From the NCBI GenBank assembly GCA_021159405.1, contig JAGGRX010000064.1, positions 1 to 13,644 on the forward strand: 13,644 nt of DNA, in the 5' to 3' direction. A program made the position numbers and the translations under genes. Below the pieces are notes generated by a model. The model worked only from the letters and a program-made list of their open reading frames with translations, did no database searches and had not been told where the DNA came from. This document shows positions 6,327-11,991 of the stretch, in pieces. Origin of the DNA: Candidatus Bipolaricaulota bacterium. GTDB lineage: Bacteria; Bipolaricaulota; Bipolaricaulia; Bipolaricaulales; Bipolaricaulaceae. Numbering within the stretch: the first letter of the stretch is position 1; every line of letters begins with the position of its first letter.

Positions 6327-8463
6327 ACTCGAAGACGGGCACCCAGTTCCAGGGCCGGTCGCTGGGCCAAGCCATGTCGATGCGCATGAACGTCCCGGCG
6401 ATGTGGGCGGAAAGTTCGAGCCCCACCGAACTCTTGAATGCCGCCTGACCTCCAAGGTCGGCCCCCAAGTCCCAAAATAGTGACAGGAAAAAGCCCTGCG
6501 CCAGTTCGAACCTGAGCTCGGTGTTGAGGAGGGCCAGGCGATCGGTGGTGGAGGTCTGAGCTCCGCGCACCGAGGAAACCCCTCCCAGTTTGAACAGGTA
6601 ATCCTGGGGAAGGTCCCAGCCCAGCTTGACCAAAGCCCGCCCGGCGAAGGCGGCCCGCCCCTCCCCCAAGGGCGTCACGATGTCGATGGGAAAGAACCGC
6701 GCCAGCTCTGCATCAAGGGAGAGGTACTCCACCCCGGGGGCGAACGTCCCCGCCTTCTCCAGGGTGAGATGACCCGAATTTCCCGTGCGGGGGAAGAAGG
6801 GGTTGTCCCGGGAATCGTAGGTGAGGCCAACCCGCAAGGCATTGCGCGGCTCAAGGGGGATCCCTTCCGGCAGGATCTGAGCCTGTTCGCTTGTAAGGCC
6901 CAAGCTGAGATCGAGATATGAGGCGATAGGGTAGGCCAAGCTCAGGCTCCCGCCGAAGGTGACTACTCTGTTATCGTTTTGAGGCCTTTCCTTGCGGTAA
7001 AGGTCAAGCCCCACGAGGTCGTAAACTGGAAAAGCATGCCCTTGATAGCCAAACGTCCAGGTGGTGGAGGCTGTCCCGGTCAGCCCCTTGGAGAAGGTGA
7101 GGGAGAGGTCCTGGGCGGTCCCCATGATGTTCTTCTGGGAGTACTTGAGGTTCCCCACCAGCCCTTCTTTAGGGGAAAGGGCCAGGGACCCCCCGATCTG
7201 GCCGAGCTTTTTCAGTTCCTTCACTTGAACAGAAAGCACGAGCTTTTCACCTTCCCACCTGGGGGTCAGGGTCACGTCGCTGAAGTAGCCCAGGGCCATC
7301 AGGGCCTGCCGAGCGGCAGCGAAGCGGGCCTCGGTCAAGAACTCCCCTTCCGAGAGCCCCATAACCCGCCGGATCACGCGTTCTTGGGTGGCATGCTCTC
7401 CCTGAATCTCAATCCGGTCGATCTTCCCCTCCAAGACCTTCACCTTCAGGACGCCCCCCTCCACCCCAGCGGGGCGGAAATCGACCATGAAATACCCTTC
7501 CCTTCGGTAGTAGTCGTTTACCCCAGAGAGGGCCTTGAGGACGTCGTAATTGGTGACCACGCCCTGGGGGAGATGGCCCAGGTGAGGGGAGAGCCTCTCC
7601 CAGGGGATGGCCTCGACCCCAACAAGTTCGATCCCTTTCAAGGGCTGTGGCTCGGGGAGCAGGACCCGCTCGGTGAGCTCCCAGCGTAGCCAGACCCCTT
7701 TGTCCTCAACTTCGGGCACCACGTTGGCCGAGGAGAAGTAAACGGAACTAGCCAGGCGCTGAAGGGAAGCCTGAATCTGAGAGTAGCGCCCCACCTCCCC
7801 GCAAGGGACGCTGATCAGCCCCGCCGCAGCTTCCTCGGGCACGGTGGAAAGCCCGCTGAACCGGTGCCCCAAAACCGGAAGCTCCTGGATCTCAATGATC
7901 AGCTCCTTCCCCGGGATGACCTGACCTATCTGGACGGTGGCCAGGTCCTTTTTCTTGTACTCCTCCAGCACCGCCTTCAGCGCCTCCTCAAGGTGAACGC
8001 GGTTCAGTACCTGACCGGGTTTGATGTCGTGATCCTTTAGGATCGACCTGATCCGGCTTTCCGAAACACGAGGGGAGGAGAACCATTCTTTGAGGACAGC
8101 CCACAGGGTCCCCCCCTTGGTCTCGGGTTTGGGAATCCCAAGAAGGGTGATGCGCTCGATCTTCGGGTACTCCACCACCTTGAACCGGACCACGACCTTG
8201 CCGTCCTCCACCGAAAGCTCCGGGGTGACCTTGGCGAAGTAGCCCAACTCTTCGATGGCTTGGGCAGCGGCCTTGACCTTGCCGACGTCGACGGTGTCAC
8301 CGGATTTGAACCCCACAGCCTTGAGGATCTCCCGGGTGGGGACGTTTACGTTGCCTGTGATCTCGATCTTGTCCACCACAAAAGGCTGTTGTGCAATTGC
8401 CACAAACTCCAAGCAGAACAGAAGAAAAACCAAGGTCGCTACAGCCAAAACCTTCTTGTTCAC
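6304..8463 (-). CDS. bamA: BamA, outer-membrane protein assembly factor (Omp85 family)
   Basis: BamA is the outer-membrane beta-barrel that folds and inserts other barrel proteins. The 719-residue product has a Sec signal peptide (1-24, cleavage likely at AIA-QQ; no lipobox). Five POTRA-like units follow at roughly 27-98, 100-195, 196-270 (degenerate), 274-346 and 347-416, recognisable by IEITGN-, IELVG- and IEIQG-type first strands and by GYF motifs. A C-terminal barrel covers about 421-719. SSVRG at 630-634 corresponds to the VRGY/F motif of the inward loop, with Ala in place of the aromatic residue. The chain ends in Phe, as barrel proteins do. The barrel is about 90 residues shorter than in E. 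coli, implying short surface loops. The GTG start has GGAGG seven bases upstream and overlaps the comM stop as GTGA. Confidence 0.95.
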   Translation of the reverse strand: MNKKVLAVATLVFLLFCLEFVAIAQQPFVVDKIEITGNVNVPTREILKAVGFKSGDTVDVGKVKAAAQAIEELGYFAKVTPELSVEDGKVVVRFKVVEYPKIERITLLGIPKPETKGGTLWAVLKEWFSSPRVSESRIRSILKDHDIKPGQVLNRVHLEEALKAVLEEYKKKDLATVQIGQVIPGKELIIEIQELPVLGHRFSGLSTVPEEAAAGLISVPCGEVGRYSQIQASLQRLASSVYFSSANVVPEVEDKGVWLRWELTERVLLPEPQPLKGIELVGVEAIPWERLSPHLGHLPQGVVTNYDVLKALSGVNDYYRREGYFMVDFRPAGVEGGVLKVKVLEGKIDRIEIQGEHATQERVIRRVMGLSEGEFLTEARFAAARQALMALGYFSDVTLTPRWEGEKLVLSVQVKELKKLGQIGGSLALSPKEGLVGNLKYSQKNIMGTAQDLSLTFSKGLTGTASTTWTFGYQGHAFPVYDLVGLDLYRKERPQNDNRVVTFGGSLSLAYPIASYLDLSLGLTSEQAQILPEGIPLEPRNALRVGLTYDSRDNPFFPRTGNSGHLTLEKAGTFAPGVEYLSLDAELARFFPIDIVTPLGEGRAAFAGRALVKLGWDLPQDYLFKLGGVSSVRGAQTSTTDRLALLNTELRFELAQGFFLSLFWDLGADLGGQAAFKSSVGLELSAHIAGTFMRIDMAWPSDRPWNWVPVFEFDMSPMF

Positions 8464-9980
8464 GATTCACCCTCCTCGAATGCTCTGTACTGCAAGGCCT
8501 CTGCCAAGTGCTCCGCCTCGATGATATCGGCACCAGCCAGGTCAGCAATGGTACGGGCAACCTTGAGCACGCGCACGTAGCCCCGCCCGGTGAGGGCGAA
8601 GTGGTCGATGGCCCGGACGAGAAGGCGCTTGGCTTCCGGCTTGAGCCTGCAGACCCGTTCCACTTCCTGTGGCCCAAGCTCCGCGTTGGTGCGTGCCTTG
8701 CCCTGGAACCTGTCCCGTTGTCTTTCCCGTGCCTGGGTCACCCGTGCCCGCACCGCCTCGGAAGGCTCCCCTGAGCCGTCCCCCAAAAGTTCCTCTTTGG
8801 TCAGGCGCGGGAGCTCCACAAACAGGTCGATGCGGTCCAGGAAAGGACCTGAGATGCGTTTCCTGTATTGGCTTATCTCGTGAGGGCGGCACCGGCAGGG
8901 ACGCAAGGGATCCCCCAGGTGGCCACATGGACAAGGGTTCATGGCTCCCACCAGCATGAACGAGGCGGGGAAGGTGACCGCCACCCCGGCCCGCACCACG
9001 GAGATCTTGCGATCCTCAAGAGGCTGCCTTAAGGCCTCGAGCACCTTCCGATCGAACTCGGGAAGCTCGTCCAAGAACAGCACCCCATGGTGGGCCAGGG
9101 TGATCTCCCCTGGGCTAGGGACCCCGTGGCCCCCTCCCACCATGCCCGCATAGGAGATGGTATGATGGGGGGCGCGAAAAGGGCGGAAGCGCATCAAAGC
9201 CTGTCCTGGGGGGAGGAGTCCTGCCACCGAGTAAATCCGGGTTACCTCCAATGCTTCCTCGAAGGAAAGCGGGGGGAGGATGCCCGGAAGGCACCGGGCA
9301 AGGAGGGATTTTCCGGCTCCGGGTGGTCCTACCATGAGCAGGTTGTGTCCCCCGGCAGCGGCGATCTCCAACGCCCGGCGGGCATGCTCCTGCCCCCGCA
9401 CCAGGCGCAGGTCAAGCCAAGTAGGGGGCGGTTCTTCTGGGATCTCCTTGGGGGCCGGGGGGATGTCAGCTTCCCCTTTGAGAAACGCAACGGCCTCCCC
9501 CAAGCTGCGTACCGGATATACAGACAGGCCATCCACCAGGGCGGCCTCCGGGGCGCAAGGGTGGGAGACCACCATGCCGGAAAGCCCCTCCTCCCGAGCG
9601 GCCAGGGCCACCGCCAGCGCCCCCTTCACCGGGCGTAGCTCCCCATCCAGGGAAAGCTCGCCGTAAAACACCAGCCCTGCCACACGCTCTTCTGGGATCT
9701 CCCCGGTGGCCACAAGCAGGGCCACGGCCAAGGCGAGATCCAGCCCGGCCCCCTCCTTTTTTAGATCTGCCGGAGCCAGGTTGGCCGTGATGCGTGTTCC
9801 GGGAAAAGGGAGCCCCAGGTTGCGGATGGCGGACCGCACCCGTTCCCTCGCCTCGGATACCTCCTTTTCCGGCAGCCCCACGATGGAAAAGCCGGGCAGC
9901 CCCGGCCCCACATCACACTGGACTTCCACAAGGCGCGCCTCCACCCCGAACGGGGTGCCGCTAATAACCTTGGCAAACAT
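8460..9980 (-). CDS. comM: ComM/YifB family Mg-chelatase-like AAA+ ATPase
   Basis: ComM is a hexameric AAA+ helicase that promotes branch migration during natural transformation. Members outside competent species are usually annotated YifB. The 506-residue product has the usual length. The N-terminal ChlI domain contains VEVQCDVGPGLPGFSIVGLPE and DLALAVALL. Walker A GPPGAGKS is at 218-225 and Walker B GVLFLDELPEF at 299-309. The paired-cysteine segment NPCPCGHLGDPLRPCRC (Cys 350, 352, 362, 364) and SGPFLDRIDL follow, with the C-terminal Mg_chelatase_C region after about residue 410. The frame is open to a TTG four codons earlier, but the ATG before FAKVISG matches the canonical M-A-KV start of the family. 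It overlaps the yraN end by 20 bases and bamA by 4. Pairing with yraN supports a DNA-uptake or recombination role (inference). Confidence 0.94.
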   Translation of the reverse strand: MFAKVISGTPFGVEARLVEVQCDVGPGLPGFSIVGLPEKEVSEARERVRSAIRNLGLPFPGTRITANLAPADLKKEGAGLDLALAVALLVATGEIPEERVAGLVFYGELSLDGELRPVKGALAVALAAREEGLSGMVVSHPCAPEAALVDGLSVYPVRSLGEAVAFLKGEADIPPAPKEIPEEPPPTWLDLRLVRGQEHARRALEIAAAGGHNLLMVGPPGAGKSLLARCLPGILPPLSFEEALEVTRIYSVAGLLPPGQALMRFRPFRAPHHTISYAGMVGGGHGVPSPGEITLAHHGVLFLDELPEFDRKVLEALRQPLEDRKISVVRAGVAVTFPASFMLVGAMNPCPCGHLGDPLRPCRCRPHEISQYRKRISGPFLDRIDLFVELPRLTKEELLGDGSGEPSEAVRARVTQARERQRDRFQGKARTNAELGPQEVERVCRLKPEAKRLLVRAIDHFALTGRGYVRVLKVARTIADLAGADIIEAEHLAEALQYRAFEEGES

Positions 9981-10314
9981 CGTCTTTCCCAAACGCGTGC
10001 TTGATGTGCTTAACCCCCTCAGGTCCTACGGCCAACACATCGAATCTAACCGGCACCTTGCCGGCCTTCTCCCCCAAGAAGGCCAAGGCGGTCCTCCACA
10101 GGTGCCTTCGCTTCCGCAGGTCAACGGCCTCTTCCGGGGCTCCGTATGCGCTCCCCCTTCTCCCCTTAACCTCCACGAACACCAAGGTGCCCCCGTCCTT
10201 GGCCACGATGTCCACTTCCCCCCCGCGCCAGCGCCAGTTGCGGGCTACGATCAGGTAGCCTAAGTTTCGCAGGTACCGGCACGCGATGTCCTCGGCCCAC
10301 TTGCCCTCGGCCAC
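9961..10314 (-). CDS. yraN: YraN family (UPF0102) nuclease-like protein
   Basis: UPF0102 proteins adopt an endonuclease-like fold; their biochemical role is not settled. The 117-residue product has the typical length and motifs: GKWAEDIACRYLRNLGYLIVARNWR at about 4-28, then GGEVDIVAKDGGTLVFVEVKGR at about 31-51, whose E33, D35, E48 and K50 fit a PD-(D/E)XK metal site. The start is a GTG. No ATG, GTG or TTG lies in frame between it and a stop at 10351-10353, so it is the earliest start possible. An ATG at 10314-10316 is out of frame. No good Shine-Dalgarno sequence precedes it; a TATCAT box ends five bases before the start, so the message may be leaderless. It is the first gene of the leftward cluster and overlaps comM by 20 bases. 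Confidence 0.92.
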   Translation of the reverse strand: MAEGKWAEDIACRYLRNLGYLIVARNWRWRGGEVDIVAKDGGTLVFVEVKGRRGSAYGAPEEAVDLRKRRHLWRTALAFLGEKAGKVPVRFDVLAVGPEGVKHIKHAFGKDDVCQGY

Positions 10315-10319
10315 ATCCG

Positions 10320-10348
10320 ATGATAGCGCACTTGCAACTGGCCAAAAA
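10320..10348 (-). promoter_or_regulatory. Weak candidate promoter of the leftward envelope cluster
   Basis: On the minus strand TATCAT (10325-10320) resembles a -10 box. It ends five bases before the yraN GTG, so transcription would start at about the start codon. The hexamer 17 bases upstream (TTTTTG, 10348-10343) is a poor -35. No other site in the 62-base divergent gap fits better. This may be the main promoter of ten genes, or promoters may lie inside mtaD. Confidence 0.3.
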
Positions 10349-10368
10349 AGTCATAGAGGGCGTATACT
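10339..10368 (+). promoter_or_regulatory. Candidate mtaD promoter giving a leaderless mRNA
   Basis: TATACT at 10363-10368 matches the -10 consensus in five of six positions. TGGCCA at 10339-10344, with an 18-base spacer, matches four of six bases of the -35. Transcription should begin around 10375-10377, while the mtaD ATG is at 10377-10379. No Shine-Dalgarno sequence lies before the ATG. The -10-to-ATG distance of eight bases resembles the arrangement of leaderless genes described in Deinococcus. Confidence 0.5.
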
Positions 10369-10382
10369 GTAAAAGTATGCGC
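10360..10382. promoter_or_regulatory. Dyad symmetry over the mtaD -10 box and start codon (operator candidate)
   Basis: GCGTATAC (10360-10367) and GTATGCGC (10375-10382) are inverted repeats, matching at seven of eight positions with one G-T pair, around the 7-base centre TGTAAAA. The left arm holds most of the -10 hexamer and the right arm holds the start codon. A repressor bound here would block transcription. In a longer RNA started upstream, the same bases would form a hairpin hiding the start codon. Confidence 0.4.
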
Positions 10383-11663
10383 ATCCTAATTCGTGGAGTG
10401 TCGGTGATCCGAAGGCCGGAGGAGGGGGTCATCCCCAAGGCCGATGTGGCCATCGAGGGACGGCGGTATGCCGCGGTGGTGGAAGGAGGGGGGATAGGGG
10501 GAGATTTCGATCGGGTTATAGATGGGGAAGGGAAACTCCTCATCCCGGGCTTTGTCAACGCCCACACGCACCTTGCCATGACCTTGTTCCGGGGGTTTGC
10601 CGACGATCTTCCCCTCATGAGCTGGCTTGAGGACCGGATCTGGCCGGCGGAGAAAAAGCTCACCGCCCAGGATGTGTACTGGTTCTCGCTCCTTGGGCTT
10701 GGGGAGATGATCCGCTCGGGCACCACCTGTTTCGCCGACATGTACTTCTTCATGGAGGAGGTGGCGGCCGCGGTGGAGGAAGTCGGCCTCAGGGCCCTGC
10801 TTTCCTATGGGGTCATCGCTCCCACCCCGGCCCAAGCTGAATCGGAGCTTAAGAAGGCGGAGAGACTCATCCGCGAGTGGGATGGGAAAGCTGAAGGGCG
10901 TATCCGGGGCGCCCTCTCTCCGCATGCCCCTTATACCTGCGGCCCTGAGGTGTGGAGGGAGGCCGCTGCCCTGGCCAAGGAGCTCCGGGTTCCCATCCAC
11001 ACCCACCTTGCTGAGACCAAGGAGGAGGTGGAGGACTTTGAGGCCCGGCATGGCAAATCCCCCATCCTGTGGCTGGAGGAGCTGGGGGTGTTTTCCGTCC
11101 CGGTCATCGCCGCCCACTGCGTCCACGTTTCCGAAAAAGACATTGAAATTTTGGCGGCACATTCAGCCAGCGCGGTTCACTGCCCCAGTTCAAACGCCAA
11201 GCTCGCCTGCGGGATCGCCCCGGTGGTGGAGCTCCTCTCCTCCGGGGTGAACGTGGCCTTGGGGACGGATGGGGCCGGTTCGGCCGGGGATCTGGACATG
11301 GTGGAGGAGATGAGGCTTGCCGCATTTTTAGCCAAGCTCAAGACCGGCGACCCAGAGGCCCTGCCCGCCCCCCAGGCCCTGGCGGTGGCCACCTCAAGGG
11401 GGGCCCAAGCCCTTGGCCAGGGGAAGGAATTGGGTACAATTGAGGAAGGACGACGGGCCGACGGGGTGCTGATATCCCTAGAAGGGGTGCACCTGTGCCC
11501 TGGGCACAGTCCGCTTTCGGACTTGGTCTACGCTGGCCACGCAGCCGATGTAGTGGGGGTGTTCGTTGACGGAAGGCCACTTCTCCTCGATGGTGAGCTT
11601 CTCACCTTGGATGAGGAGGCGGTGAAGGCCAAGTGTCGGGAGCTAGCTCGTCGGTTTCGCTAG
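10377..11663 (+). CDS. mtaD: 5'-methylthioadenosine/S-adenosylhomocysteine deaminase
   Basis: MtaD is a cytoplasmic, metal-dependent amidohydrolase that deaminates methylthioadenosine and S-adenosylhomocysteine to their inosyl forms, clearing by-products of SAM use. The 428-residue product has the family motifs: NAHTHL with metal ligands H63 and H65, SPHAPYTC in the substrate loop, HTHLAET (H208, H210), HCVH (H247) and GTDGA with the metal Asp at 298. GTDGAGSAGDLDM differs from the more usual GTDGAASNNDLDM. The frame extends 19 codons upstream to an ATG at 10320, but that part overlaps the promoter and matches no family sequence. The ATG at 10377, immediately before RILIRGVSV, is the expected beginning. 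It lacks a Shine-Dalgarno sequence. Guanine or other aminohydrolases are less likely given the HTHLAET and GTDGA context. It transcribes away from the envelope cluster and toward rpsO. Confidence 0.88.
   Translation: MRILIRGVSVIRRPEEGVIPKADVAIEGRRYAAVVEGGGIGGDFDRVIDGEGKLLIPGFVNAHTHLAMTLFRGFADDLPLMSWLEDRIWPAEKKLTAQDVYWFSLLGLGEMIRSGTTCFADMYFFMEEVAAAVEEVGLRALLSYGVIAPTPAQAESELKKAERLIREWDGKAEGRIRGALSPHAPYTCGPEVWREAAALAKELRVPIHTHLAETKEEVEDFEARHGKSPILWLEELGVFSVPVIAAHCVHVSEKDIEILAAHSASAVHCPSSNAKLACGIAPVVELLSSGVNVALGTDGAGSAGDLDMVEEMRLAAFLAKLKTGDPEALPAPQALAVATSRGAQALGQGKELGTIEEGRRADGVLISLEGVHLCPGHSPLSDLVYAGHAADVVGVFVDGRPLLLDGELLTLDEEAVKAKCRELARRFR
11413..11440 (+). promoter_or_regulatory. Weak candidate internal promoter for rpsO-pnp inside mtaD
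   Basis: TTGGCC (11413-11418; four of six) and TACAAT (11435-11440; five of six) are separated by 16 bases. The -10 falls on the Gly-Thr-Ile codons GGT ACA ATT, an AT-rich choice in a gene that mostly uses G- or C-ending codons. Transcripts would carry a leader of about 270 bases before rpsO. Ribosomal genes often need their own promoter, which is the reason for noting it. Confidence 0.3.
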
Positions 11664-11670
11664 AACCCTT

Positions 11671-11693
11671 CCCGGGCGAGCGCCCGCTCGGGG
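11671..11693 (+). promoter_or_regulatory. Two alternative hairpins in the rpsO leader
   Basis: The mtaD-rpsO spacer holds overlapping inverted repeats. CGGGC (11673-11677) can pair with GCCCG (11682-11686), or CGAGC (11677-11681) can pair with GCTCG (11686-11690); both have four-base loops and cannot coexist. The GAG in the loop of the first hairpin is also complementary to the CTC at 11687-11689. A GGAGG lies 11 bases after the element. There is no T-run, so it is not a standard terminator. S15 represses its own translation through leader RNA structures in several bacteria, so this is a candidate autoregulatory site (inference). Confidence 0.4.
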
Positions 11694-11715
11694 ATGGGCG
11701 ATTGGAGGTGGGAAC

Positions 11716-11988
11716 ATGGCGCTTACCCAAGAAGAAAAACAGAAGATCATCGAGAAGTTCGCCCGTCACCAGGGGGACACCGGTTCCCCCGAGGTGCAGA
11801 TCGCGCTCCTTACAGAGCGCATCTCGCGGCTCACCGAGCATCTGAAGGAGCACAAGAAGGACTTCCATTCCCGCCGTGGGCTTTATCTAATGGTGGGCCA
11901 AAGGCGGAGGCTTCTCCGGTATCTCAAGCGGGAAGACCCGCATCGATACGCCCGGCTCATTCAAGAGCTCGGCATCAGAGGTGTATAA
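11716..11988 (+). CDS. rpsO: 30S ribosomal protein S15
   Basis: S15 is a primary binding protein of the 30S subunit; it binds 16S rRNA at a three-way junction and helps organise the platform. The product of 90 residues is essentially standard length (89 in E. coli) and contains the family signature HQGDTGSPEVQIALLTERI near residue 18, HLKEHKKDFHSRRGL in the middle, and GQRRRLLRYLKREDPHRYARLI near the end. The ATG has a strong ribosome binding site GGAGG at 11704-11708 with seven-base spacing. It is followed after only three bases by pnp, the widely conserved rpsO-pnp order. Expression may be tuned by the alternative hairpins in the preceding spacer. Confidence 0.98.
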   Translation: MALTQEEKQKIIEKFARHQGDTGSPEVQIALLTERISRLTEHLKEHKKDFHSRRGLYLMVGQRRRLLRYLKREDPHRYARLIQELGIRGV

Positions 11989-11991
11989 GGA

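Noticed and set aside
10332..10337. TTGCAA as a -35 box in the divergent region
   Set aside because: It is palindromic and lies 25 bases from the rightward -10 box and 6 from the leftward one, so neither spacing works.
10320..10376. Extension of mtaD by 19 codons to an upstream ATG
   Set aside because: The segment overlaps the promoter, has no Shine-Dalgarno sequence and adds residues not seen before the usual RILI-type first strand.
10386..11162. A 258-codon minus-strand open frame opposite mtaD
   Set aside because: mtaD has clear amidohydrolase metal-site motifs in the same stretch; the antisense frame has none.
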